From contig NZ_CP178208.1 in assembly GCF_047219225.1 (NCBI RefSeq), positions 496,001 to 560,000 on the forward strand: a DNA stretch of 64,000 nucleotides, given 5' to 3'. This document shows, one piece after another, positions 7,685 to 16,101 of the stretch. The translations under genes and the position numbers were made by a program. Positions within the stretch are counted from its first letter, which is position 1; every line of letters begins with the position of its first letter. The stretch is from IMCC45349 sp047219225 (lineage in GTDB: Bacteria > Bacteroidota > Bacteroidia > Flavobacteriales > Flavobacteriaceae). The notes beneath the pieces were generated by a model, which had not been told where the DNA came from, searched no databases, and worked only from the letters and a program-made list of their open reading frames with translations.

Positions 7685-8761
7685 TTAAAGTACGTCGCTG
7701 TCTGCTTTTAACTTTTCAGTGTTTTCAGCCAACATTAACTCGTCTATTATTTTCTGAACGTCTCCATTAATAATGTTAGACAAATCATATAATGTTAAAC
7801 CAATTCTATGATCTGTTACACGACCTTGTGGATAGTTATATGTTCTAATTTTTGCACTTCTATCTCCAGAAGATACCATGCTTTTACGCTTTTCTGAATC
7901 TGCTGCTTGTTTCTTAGCCAGCTCCATTTCGTATAAACGAGAACGCAATACCTTTAAGGCTTTTTCTAAGTTTTTGTGTGAAGATTTTTGATCCTGACAA
8001 CTTACAATCATTCCTGTTGGCTCGTGGTGTAATTTAATTGCAGAGTATGTTGTATTTACCGATTGACCTCCAGGACCTGTAGATGTTGTACGCTCAATAC
8101 GCACTTCTTTCATATCAAGTTCTACATCAAATTCTTCGGCTTCAGGTAATACAATTACTGATGCTGCTGATGTATGTACACGACCTTGTGTTTCGGTTTG
8201 AGGTACACGTTGTACACGATGTACTCCAGCCTCAAACTTCATTGTTCCGTAAACATCTTCTCCAGATACTTCAAAAATGATTTCTTTAAATCCTCCAGAT
8301 GTTCCTTCATTAAAATCTACGACACTTACATTCCAACCTTTGCTTTCGCAATATTTAGTATACATACGATGTAAATCTCCTGCAAAAATACTTGCTTCAT
8401 CACCACCAGTTCCAGCTCTTACTTCTACTACAACATTTTTAGCATCATCAGGATCTTTAGGAATTAACAAGAACTTAATTTCATCTTCTAAAGCAGGTAA
8501 TTGCTCTTTTGCCTCGTCCATTTGCATTTTGGCCATTTCAACCATTTCTGCATCACTGCCATCATCAATAATTTCTTGAGCTTCGTTAATATTATCCATT
8601 AACGACTTATAGATATCGCCTTTATCAACTATCTTTTTTAAGTCTTTATATTCTTTATTTAATTGTATATAACGTTTTTGGTCTGTAATAATATCTGGTT
8701 GGATAATTAAATCACTAACCTCATCAAAACGTTGCTTTACTATTTGAATTTTCTCTAACAT
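7685..8761 (-). CDS. prfA: Peptide chain release factor 1
   Basis: Class I release factor reading UAA and UAG. The start is placed at the ATG at 8761 (MLEKIQIVKQRF), giving 358 residues, the family length. An AGAGAAGCAG sequence precedes it, and the longer ORF to 8818 adds 19 residues foreign to the family. It contains the hydrolysis motif GPGGQ within TSTGPGGQSVNTT. The C-terminal SGDRSAKIRTYNYPQGRVTDHRI is typical of RF1 rather than RF2, and no programmed frameshift is present. It is divergent from the 8878 gene. Confidence 0.95.
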   Translation of the reverse strand: MLEKIQIVKQRFDEVSDLIIQPDIITDQKRYIQLNKEYKDLKKIVDKGDIYKSLMDNINEAQEIIDDGSDAEMVEMAKMQMDEAKEQLPALEDEIKFLLIPKDPDDAKNVVVEVRAGTGGDEASIFAGDLHRMYTKYCESKGWNVSVVDFNEGTSGGFKEIIFEVSGEDVYGTMKFEAGVHRVQRVPQTETQGRVHTSAASVIVLPEAEEFDVELDMKEVRIERTTSTGPGGQSVNTTYSAIKLHHEPTGMIVSCQDQKSSHKNLEKALKVLRSRLYEMELAKKQAADSEKRKSMVSSGDRSAKIRTYNYPQGRVTDHRIGLTLYDLSNIINGDVQKIIDELMLAENTEKLKADSDVL

Positions 8762-8877
8762 CTGCTTCTCTAAAATTGTGTAGCAAAAGTACGATAATTT
8801 ATGAATTGTCAATATCAAAATATCACAACTCTTAATTCAAAAAAAATAATTTATTACTAACGTCGTTTATGTAATAG

Positions 8878-9165
8878 ATGCAGCAGTTTTTAAACATACT
8901 TACTTTTTACAAGCCATTTGTATTGTGGTCGTTTATAATAAATATCATTATAACCATTGTAAATCCGTTTATTATGCCTGCAATAGTTACCAAATTGCTC
9001 CTTACAATTTTTGTTTGGTATTTAGTTAATGAAACTAATGCAAAACGACGATTGGTGTTTTTTAACAACTTAGGCATTTCGTCAATAAAGTTGTTTTCTG
9101 TCCTATTTTTTATAGATACATTATTTACAATAGGATTTCTTACCTTGATAAAAGAATTTATATAA
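8878..9165 (+). CDS. Small membrane protein paired with an ABC ATPase
   Basis: A 95-residue protein with two or three hydrophobic helices (about residues 15-50 and 70-92) separated by a basic loop NETNAKRRLVFFNN. I do not recognise a family. Its stop codon is followed after one base by the GTG start of an ABC ATPase, so the two are translationally coupled. The protein is far too small for a normal ABC permease (usually 5-6 helices). It may be a membrane anchor or a minimal permease acting as an oligomer. Confidence 0.6.
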   Translation: MQQFLNILTFYKPFVLWSFIINIIITIVNPFIMPAIVTKLLLTIFVWYLVNETNAKRRLVFFNNLGISSIKLFSVLFFIDTLFTIGFLTLIKEFI

Positions 9166-9166
9166 C

Positions 9167-9829
9167 GTGATTTTTGAAATAGACAATGTAGAACTTTACT
9201 TTAAAAACAAACGAATTTTAAATGGTATTTACCTAAAAGTAGACACTGGAAAAGTGACAGCTATTTTAGGTAGTAATGGCTCTGGAAAAAGTTGTTTGAT
9301 GCAAATAACTTTTGGCTCTATGAAAGCTAAATACAAGCTAATACGAATAGATAACAAGCCAATTTTAAAACCTTTATATCTTACCAAATTAGTTAAGTTT
9401 TTACCGCAACATCATTTAATTCCTAACTTTTTCAAAGTTATAACTGCTTTTAAGAGCTATGGTGTAAACTGGGATGAATTTATTAGTCAGTTTGAAGCAT
9501 TTTCAATTTTTAAAAACTACAAAATAAATAAGCTGTCTGGTGGAGAAAGGCGTGTCATTGAAACTTACCTTATTTTAAAAAGTGATAGTAAACTTGTATT
9601 GCTAGACGAACCTTTTTCGCACTTAGCTCCTCTATATATTGAACAAATAAAAACCTTAATTGCTCAAGAAAAAAAGCATAAAGCTATTATTATTTCTGAT
9701 CATATGTACAGACACATTATAGATGTTTCTGATGAAATTTACTTGTTAAAAAATGGCTGCACCAAGCACATAAAAAATTTATTAGAACTTGAAGACTATA
9801 AATATTTAAGCGAAGGGAGTTTAAGTTAA
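9167..9829 (+). CDS. ABC transporter ATP-binding protein
   Basis: A 220-residue nucleotide-binding domain with Walker A GSNGSGKS (about residues 36-43), Q-loop LPQH, signature LSGGE, Walker B LVLLDEP and H-loop SDHMYRH. The start is GTG at 9167, one base after the stop of the membrane gene at 9165. The spacing between Walker A and the signature is short and the Q-loop region is unusual (KFLPQHHLIPNFF), so it does not fall clearly into a named exporter class. With only a 95-residue membrane partner beside it, the transported substrate is unknown. No further permease follows; the next gene is convergent. Confidence 0.85.
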   Translation: MIFEIDNVELYFKNKRILNGIYLKVDTGKVTAILGSNGSGKSCLMQITFGSMKAKYKLIRIDNKPILKPLYLTKLVKFLPQHHLIPNFFKVITAFKSYGVNWDEFISQFEAFSIFKNYKINKLSGGERRVIETYLILKSDSKLVLLDEPFSHLAPLYIEQIKTLIAQEKKHKAIIISDHMYRHIIDVSDEIYLLKNGCTKHIKNLLELEDYKYLSEGSLS

Positions 9830-9845
9830 TCCTAAAAACCTTAAC

Positions 9846-12398
9846 CTATCCACATTTAGAAGACCCGCAATCTGTACAAGTCAAGCAACCTTCTTGGTAA
9901 ATCAAGTTTTCAGAATTACAGTTTGCACAAGCTTGTCCTTTAGCTTTTGTACCATCTGCAACATAACGTTTTAATGCTCTTACCACTCCATTCTTCCATG
10001 TGTTTATTGATTCACTATCTAAATGTAAACTATTAATCAACTCTACAATCTTATCAATAGGCATACCATGTCTCAAAGTACTTGAAAACAGCTTAGCATA
10101 ATTCCAAAATTCTGGATTAAACTTATGCGATAATCCTTCAATAGTAGTTTTATAACCTCTTTTGTTTTTATATTGAAAATCGTACCTAGATTGACCATCT
10201 CCATTTTTGCTTTTTATAATCAATCCTTCATTTACCCAACGTGGTAATAAAATACCATCTTCATCATCTGCTAGTCCAGTAAAAATCTCGTAAGGTTTTC
10301 CGTCAATCAATCCTATAAATGCAATCCATTTTTCTTTATTATTTTGAAAACGTACCACATCTGCATCTAATATTTGAGGTCTTTTTACAGGGAAAGAAGT
10401 CAGTTCGTTTGTTTTACCTTCTTTTTTCTCATCTGTAGAAATTAACACTCCTGCCCTTGAACCATCTCTATAAACCGTAACACCTTTGCAGCCAACTTCC
10501 CAAGCTTTAAGATACAGTTCTCCTACTAAATCTTCACTTACATTATTTGGCAAATTTATGGTTACACTAATAGAATGGTCAACCCATTTTTGAACTGCTC
10601 CTTGCATAGTTACTTTACTTAACCAATCCACATCATTGGATGTAGCTTTATAATAAGGAGACTGTTTTATCAAATCGTCAATTTCTATCTGACTATAATT
10701 CTTTGAAGTATCTATTCCATTTACTTCCATCCATTGCTTAAACCTATGATGAAATACTACATATTCTTCCCAAGAATCACCTACTTCATCAACAAAATCA
10801 ATTCGAACATTCTTATCGTTAGGATTCACTTTTCGTCTACGTTTATAAACTGGCATAAAAACAGGCTCAATACCTGATGATGTTTGAGTCATTAAACTAG
10901 TTGTTCCTGTTGGTGCAATGGTAAGCAAAGCTATATTACGTCTTCCATATTCCAACATATCATAGTACAATTTATTATCTTCTTCTTTTATCCTATCAAT
11001 GAATGGATTGTGCTTTTCTTTTTCTGAATCAAAAATTGTAAATGCGCCTCTTTCCTTTGCTGTTTGTACAGATGCTCTATAAGCTTCCATTGCTAGCGTT
11101 TTATGTACTTGCACCGAAAATTCATTACCTTCTTGACTTCCATATTGAATACCTAAAGCAGCTAGCATATCACCTTCGGCTGTTATTCCTATGCCTGTGC
11201 GTCTACCTTCTTCTGCTTTACGTTTAATATTTAACCAAAGGTTTCTTTCTACAGATTTAACTTCATCCAATTCTGGGTCATTATTAATCTTATTTAAAAT
11301 CGCATCAATTTTTTCCAATTCTAAATCAATAATATCATCCATGATTCGTTGTGCTACAGCAACATGTTTTTTAAATTTCTTAAAATCAAACACAGCTTTT
11401 TCTGTAAATGGATTGTTTACATATGAAAACAGATTTATTGCCAACAAACGACATGAGTCATATGGACACAATGGTATTTCACCACATGGATTAGTAGATA
11501 CGGTTTTATACCCTAAACCTGCATAACAATCTGGAACCGATTCATTAATAATAGTATCCCAAAATAAAATTCCTGGTTCAGCAGATTTCCAAGCATTATG
11601 TACAATCTTTTTCCAAATACTTTTGGCTTCAACACTCTTTTTTACTTTTGGGTTATCGCTATTAACAGGATATTTTTGAATGTATGTTGCATTGTTCTTT
11701 ACAGCCTTCATAAAATCATCATCTATCCTAACAGAAACATTAGCTCCAGTAACTTTTCCTTGTTCTAATTTAGCATTTATAAAATCTTGTGAGTCTGGAT
11801 GATTAATTGACACAGACAACATTAATGCTCCTCTACGTCCATCTTGTGCAACTTCACGTGTTGAATTAGAATAACGTTCCATAAAAGGTACTATTCCTGT
11901 AGATGTTAAAGCAGAATTTTTAACTTCGGAACCTTTTGGTCTTATATGAGATAAATCATGACCTACTCCTCCTCTACGTTTCATTAGCTGAACTTGTTCT
12001 TGGTCAATCTTCATAATTCCTCCATAAGAATCAGAATCACCATCATTTCCAATTACAAAACAATTTGATAAAGATGCTATTTGATAAGGGTTTCCTATTC
12101 CTGCCATTGGACTACCTTGAGGTACTATATATTTGAAATCCTTAATCAAATCAAATATCTTAGATTCTGGTAATGGATTTGGATAACGTCTTTCTATTCT
12201 TGCAATCTCTTTCGCAATACGTTTATGCATATCGTTTGGCGTAAGCTCAAAGATATTTCCATCAGAATCTTTAAGTGCATACTTATTTAACCATACACGT
12301 GCTGCTAAATCATCACCTTTAAAATATGAAACAGAAGCGCTAAAAGCTTCTTCTTGAGTATAGCTTTTTAATTGAGAATTTATAGTTTTTGTTGACAT
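9846..12398 (-). CDS. nrdJ: Class II (adenosylcobalamin-dependent) ribonucleotide reductase
   Basis: Makes deoxyribonucleotides using a B12-derived radical, without needing oxygen. The start is taken as the ATG at 12398 (MSTKTINSQLKSY), giving 850 residues; the upstream 20 codons are not family-like. The first redox Cys lies in SLSNCFVIGN, the radical and active-site region in TNPCGEIPLCPYDSC, and LTIAPTGTTS follows. The C-terminal tail CANCNSENLIYQEGCLTCTDCGSSKCG carries the extra Cys pairs and zinc-ribbon-like element typical of NrdJ. There is no partner small subunit, as expected for class II. It ends convergently against the ABC ATPase gene. A near-palindrome at 12452-12465 lies upstream. 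Confidence 0.95.
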   Translation of the reverse strand: MSTKTINSQLKSYTQEEAFSASVSYFKGDDLAARVWLNKYALKDSDGNIFELTPNDMHKRIAKEIARIERRYPNPLPESKIFDLIKDFKYIVPQGSPMAGIGNPYQIASLSNCFVIGNDGDSDSYGGIMKIDQEQVQLMKRRGGVGHDLSHIRPKGSEVKNSALTSTGIVPFMERYSNSTREVAQDGRRGALMLSVSINHPDSQDFINAKLEQGKVTGANVSVRIDDDFMKAVKNNATYIQKYPVNSDNPKVKKSVEAKSIWKKIVHNAWKSAEPGILFWDTIINESVPDCYAGLGYKTVSTNPCGEIPLCPYDSCRLLAINLFSYVNNPFTEKAVFDFKKFKKHVAVAQRIMDDIIDLELEKIDAILNKINNDPELDEVKSVERNLWLNIKRKAEEGRRTGIGITAEGDMLAALGIQYGSQEGNEFSVQVHKTLAMEAYRASVQTAKERGAFTIFDSEKEKHNPFIDRIKEEDNKLYYDMLEYGRRNIALLTIAPTGTTSLMTQTSSGIEPVFMPVYKRRRKVNPNDKNVRIDFVDEVGDSWEEYVVFHHRFKQWMEVNGIDTSKNYSQIEIDDLIKQSPYYKATSNDVDWLSKVTMQGAVQKWVDHSISVTINLPNNVSEDLVGELYLKAWEVGCKGVTVYRDGSRAGVLISTDEKKEGKTNELTSFPVKRPQILDADVVRFQNNKEKWIAFIGLIDGKPYEIFTGLADDEDGILLPRWVNEGLIIKSKNGDGQSRYDFQYKNKRGYKTTIEGLSHKFNPEFWNYAKLFSSTLRHGMPIDKIVELINSLHLDSESINTWKNGVVRALKRYVADGTKAKGQACANCNSENLIYQEGCLTCTDCGSSKCG

Positions 12399-12451
12399 TT
12401 GATTGGATTTATTAAGAAGTATAAAGCAATCAAAAAATATAGACTTAAAAT

Positions 12452-12465
12452 ATGACATATATCAT
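12452..12465. promoter_or_regulatory. Near-palindromic element upstream of nrdJ
   Basis: ATGACATATATCAT is a 14-bp palindrome with one mismatch, 54 nt upstream of the nrdJ ATG. It could be an operator for a dimeric regulator, but no known box is matched with certainty and AT-rich palindromes arise by chance. Confidence 0.3.
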
Positions 12466-12550
12466 AAAGCCAACAGATATAAATATTTAATACACTGATA
12501 TTTAGAAAGTTAAAAACTTACTAACACAAAAAAGTTAACAAAAAGTGCTT

Positions 12551-13615
12551 CTAGAAATCTACTAAAACCCCTATTCCTAACATCTGTTTCCATTGTACTT
12601 TAGCTCCAGATACAATTGGCTCTTCACCTTCAATAAGGCTATCCTTAGTAATCTTTACGTCGTCATCATATTTTAGATGCGAACCTAATGTTGCTTGTAC
12701 AAAACTGTTAACTTTAAAATTTAAAACTAACTCCCAATCAACATCAATATTTCCAAAATTGTTTAGGTAATCGGTATATAAACTTATAATATTTCGCAAT
12801 GAAATATTCTCGTAAACCTCTTTTTCAAAAGAACTATTTACAAGAATTCCAACTTCTCTTCTAAAATTACTCCCTCTGGTTAACATATTACCTTCATCAT
12901 CAAAGGTAGCTGGAGTAACTCCAAAAGCACCTGCATCAGCTAAATCCTGATCTAATACAAATGTAGATTTTAATGTAAGTGGCGATAAATAAGCCGAAAA
13001 ATACTCTATATGCTCTCCATATACAGAACCAACTCCTAAAAACATATAAGCTGGCGCCATAAACTTTGATATTGGCTCAGAATCGCTATTAGAATAATTA
13101 TAACCATTTGTAAGTTGTGTTGCAAAACTAAAATTAGCCGAATAATACCAATTTGAAATAGTATCTTTTCTAAAGCCAAAACGAGAGTTGATTTCTAATA
13201 AATCATCAGTTTTTCTAATATCTTGATCTTGCTGCTTGTTTACACCATATTTAATCACTGCTCTATTCTCCCAAACTGTATGGTCGTGTTTATAATTACG
13301 CTGAAATTCCAAACCTAATAATCCAGAAATTGAGCTAGAACCACCAGCATTCCAGTTTACAAAAGCCACCTCACTAATATCAAAACTCACACGATTAATA
13401 TGTCTCCAATCTTCAACAATACTATCTTTTTTTGCCTCAACTGTATCACGTTTAATTCTAATAGTATCACGTTTTACCTCAACAATAACTAGACTATCTT
13501 GATTTATAGAAATGGTGTCTCTCTCTACACTTTGAGCAGAAATAAAAAAACTAGACAATAAAAAACTAATAACTAGACAAGTCTTATAACTATTTTTATA
13601 ACTATTTAAAAACAT
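12551..13615 (-). CDS. DUF3078 outer-membrane protein
   Basis: A 354-residue exported protein (signal peptide ending near FISAQ, residue 28), followed by an odd charged repeat of VxxKRDTIxIKRDTVEAKKDS, then the DUF3078 domain. Signatures are EVAFVNWNAGGSSSISGLLGLEF, NRAVIKYGVNKQQDQDIRKTDDLLEINSRFG and SPLTLKST. Alternating hydrophobic strands and a terminal aromatic residue (LVDF) indicate a beta-barrel. Function is unknown. It is 24 nt downstream of purM on the same strand, so probably the last gene of the unit 15523 to 12551. Confidence 0.85.
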   Translation of the reverse strand: MFLNSYKNSYKTCLVISFLLSSFFISAQSVERDTISINQDSLVIVEVKRDTIRIKRDTVEAKKDSIVEDWRHINRVSFDISEVAFVNWNAGGSSSISGLLGLEFQRNYKHDHTVWENRAVIKYGVNKQQDQDIRKTDDLLEINSRFGFRKDTISNWYYSANFSFATQLTNGYNYSNSDSEPISKFMAPAYMFLGVGSVYGEHIEYFSAYLSPLTLKSTFVLDQDLADAGAFGVTPATFDDEGNMLTRGSNFRREVGILVNSSFEKEVYENISLRNIISLYTDYLNNFGNIDVDWELVLNFKVNSFVQATLGSHLKYDDDVKITKDSLIEGEEPIVSGAKVQWKQMLGIGVLVDF

Positions 13616-13639
13616 GGTTAGAGATTTTTAAATTTTTCA

Positions 13640-14818
13640 CTAGTAGTTAAAAACGCCAAATTCACTTTTTATTGTAAGCTTTTTAGAATCACTTGCTTCT
13701 ACGCGACCCACTATTTGAGCATCAACATTAAACGATTTAGAAATTTTAATTATATCATCAGCAATTTCAGGAGATACATATAACTCCATTCTATGTCCAC
13801 AGTTAAATACTTGATACATTTCTTTCCAGTCTGTTTTTGATTGCTCTTGAATAAGCTTAAACAAAGGTGGAATTTTAAACATGTTATCTTTTACAATATG
13901 AAGGTTATCTACAAAATGAAGAATTTTTGTTTGCGCTCCACCACTACAGTGAACCATTCCGTGAATAGTATCGCTTTTATATTTAGATAAAATTGATTTA
14001 ATAATTGGTGCATAAGTACGTGTTGGCGACAACACTAATTGTCCAGCATCAATTGGAGCATCTTCAACTGCATCTGTTAACTTTGTTTGTCCAGAATATA
14101 CTAAATCTTCTGGCACTGAAGCATCAAAGCTTTCAGGGTATTTTTCAGCTAAATATTTATGAAAAACATCATGTCTAGCAGAAGTAAGTCCATTACTGCC
14201 CATTCCTCCATTGTAACCCTTTTCGTAAGTAGCCTCTCCATAGGACGCTAATCCTACAATAACATCACCTTCTTTAATATTAGCATTATCAATAACATCT
14301 TCATGCTTCATTCTTGCAGTAACTGTAGAATCAACAATAATTGTTCTTACCAAATCTCCAACATCGGCAGTTTCTCCTCCTGTTGAATGAATTGTGACTC
14401 CAAATTCTTTAAGTTCAGAAATTAACTCTTCTGTTCCATTAATAATTGCAGATATTACTTCTCCTGGAATTAAGTTTTTATTCCTACCTATTGTAGAAGA
14501 CAACATTATATTATCTGTAGCTCCAACACACAATAAATCATCTATATTCATTATTAATGCATCTTGAGCAATTCCTTTCCAAACTGAAATATCTCCAGTT
14601 TCCTTCCAATACATGTAAGCTAGCGAGCTTTTTGTTCCAGCACCATCTGCATGCATTATTAAGCAATAATCATCATCATTAGTTAAATAATCTGGTACTA
14701 TTTTACAAAAAGCTTTAGGGAATAAACCTTTATCTATATTTTTAATAGCATTATGTACATCTTCCTTAGAAGCAGAAACGCCTCTTTGTGCATATCTTTT
14801 ACTAACCTCGTTACTCAT
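13640..14818 (-). CDS. purM: Phosphoribosylformylglycinamidine cyclo-ligase (AIR synthetase)
   Basis: Closes the imidazole ring of purines (FGAM to AIR, ATP-dependent). The start is moved to the ATG at 14818 (MSNEVSKRYAQRGVSASKEDV), which leaves 392 residues, the length I expect for the Bacteroidota-type enzyme that is longer than E. coli PurM. Motifs include HADGAGTKSSLAY, DALIMNIDDLLCVGA, STGGETADVGDLVRTI and GMVHCSGGAQTKI. It lies between two envelope-protein genes with short gaps (45 nt upstream, 24 nt downstream), an odd operon for a purine enzyme. Confidence 0.92.
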   Translation of the reverse strand: MSNEVSKRYAQRGVSASKEDVHNAIKNIDKGLFPKAFCKIVPDYLTNDDDYCLIMHADGAGTKSSLAYMYWKETGDISVWKGIAQDALIMNIDDLLCVGATDNIMLSSTIGRNKNLIPGEVISAIINGTEELISELKEFGVTIHSTGGETADVGDLVRTIIVDSTVTARMKHEDVIDNANIKEGDVIVGLASYGEATYEKGYNGGMGSNGLTSARHDVFHKYLAEKYPESFDASVPEDLVYSGQTKLTDAVEDAPIDAGQLVLSPTRTYAPIIKSILSKYKSDTIHGMVHCSGGAQTKILHFVDNLHIVKDNMFKIPPLFKLIQEQSKTDWKEMYQVFNCGHRMELYVSPEIADDIIKISKSFNVDAQIVGRVEASDSKKLTIKSEFGVFNY

Positions 14819-14863
14819 TGAAGGATATTTTTTTTGGTTATGCAAAAGTAATAAAGTATTTAG

Positions 14864-15523
14864 TTAATTATGTATTATTGGATTAGAATTAATGATTGTT
14901 GGTTCGTTTGGTTTTATACGTCTTTTTTTGTTCCATTTCTCAAAATAAAAATTTACTCCAAAAGCCACCCTCCAATACACATCATCAGCCTCTCCTTTAA
15001 CTAAACCATCTAACTCATCAGTAAACACATGATTATAATCAGCTTGCAACTTAACTCCTAACTGTTCTAACACTAAGTACTCAACACCCAATCCTGCTTG
15101 AGCTTTAAAACTAGTTTCTTCAAAATAATTTGAAGCGTTATAGCCTCCTCCAAAAAACACAAAAGGAGTAAACACATTATTTGGCATCAATGTTATTTCA
15201 GCATTTAAATCAAAAGACATAAAACCTTCATTAAACAAATCTTTATAAGCTAAATTAAACTTATGATACGTAAACCCAACATTAATGTATCTTCCAAAAT
15301 AACGCTTATAGCCATAATGACTATAAATTTCAAATAGAGGGTCTATATAATCTCCATTAATAACAGAAGTACCTAAAGCCAATGTAAAAACATTTTTCCC
15401 TCTAACTTCAGTTCCAAAAACTGGATTTATAAACTTTGATGATTCTTGAATTTCTTCATCTTGAGAATTGACATTTACAGCCATTAATAACAAGACAAAC
15501 ACAAAAAACTTTTTCAAACTCAT
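14864..15523 (-). CDS. Outer-membrane beta-barrel protein, CsgG C-terminal-like
   Basis: A 219-residue exported protein with a signal peptide ending near VNVNSQ (residue 21). The mature part is an 8-strand-type barrel with alternating strands: FTLALGTSVINGDY, GYKRYFGRYINVGFTYHKFNLAYKDLFNEGFMSFDLNAEI, TPFVFFGGGYNASNYF, and VGVNFYFEKW at the end. The pattern recalls the barrel that follows CsgG in flavobacterial curli-secretion proteins, here as a separate gene; that comparison is from memory. It is upstream of purM on the same strand. Confidence 0.7.
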   Translation of the reverse strand: MSLKKFFVFVLLLMAVNVNSQDEEIQESSKFINPVFGTEVRGKNVFTLALGTSVINGDYIDPLFEIYSHYGYKRYFGRYINVGFTYHKFNLAYKDLFNEGFMSFDLNAEITLMPNNVFTPFVFFGGGYNASNYFEETSFKAQAGLGVEYLVLEQLGVKLQADYNHVFTDELDGLVKGEADDVYWRVAFGVNFYFEKWNKKRRIKPNEPTIINSNPIIHN

Positions 15524-15674
15524 AATAGTTAATTAAGAGTAGAAAAGAACTTTAATAGATTTAGAGCATAGCAATATACTAATCAGTTTTTAAAAAACAA
15601 GAAAAACATAGCTGCAAATATTTGACTATCAACACCTTAAAGTAAACGCTTAACAAAGAAGATAAATACAAAAA

Positions 15675-15713
15675 GCTCTAGTTTTCTAAATCTAAAAAAT
15701 AGAATACTAGAGC
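15675..15713 (-). terminator. Terminator of the 46-residue gene
   Basis: GCTCTAGT (15675-15682) pairs with ACTAGAGC (15706-15713). On the minus strand it is followed by TTTTTGTATTT. It lies directly downstream of the small gene at 15738-15878. Confidence 0.7.
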
Positions 15714-15737
15714 CTTTAAAAATCGAAACGTTAAAAA

Positions 15738-15878
15738 CTAAGATGCGATGTTAGCATCTACAATTTCTAACTTACTGTCTTGCGATAATTCATCTTTAAG
15801 ATTGTCTTTTGAATCGTCTAAAGTGAATAAGAGAGTCGCAACCATAAGCGCCAAGACACTTAATAGTAACTTTTTCAT
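15738..15878 (-). CDS. 46-residue exported or membrane-anchored small protein
   Basis: The ATG at 15878 opens a 46-residue ORF ending TAG at 15738. The first 19 residues form a clear signal or membrane segment (KKLLLSVLALMVATLLFTL). The rest is acidic: DDSKDNLKDELSQDSKLEIVDANIAS. It is too short for routine gene calls, but it has a terminator 25 nt downstream and its own non-coding flanks. No family is recognised. It might be a small secreted peptide or an inner-membrane regulator. Confidence 0.55.
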   Translation of the reverse strand: MKKLLLSVLALMVATLLFTLDDSKDNLKDELSQDSKLEIVDANIAS

Positions 15879-16101
15879 TTTTACAAAATATGGATTAATA
15901 GCAATACAAATTTAATAAAAATAAGTCATTAAAAATCAACCATTACCACAGTTAACGTAGGAAAAAACTGTTAAATTCGATAACTAGTTAAATAATTAGC
16001 TGAAATACAAATTAAGGGCTGAAAATTTTAGACGAAATACGTAATTATACGTACAAAAATCATTCAAAAAAACGGACATAAACGTAAACTAAACCCTACA
16101 T

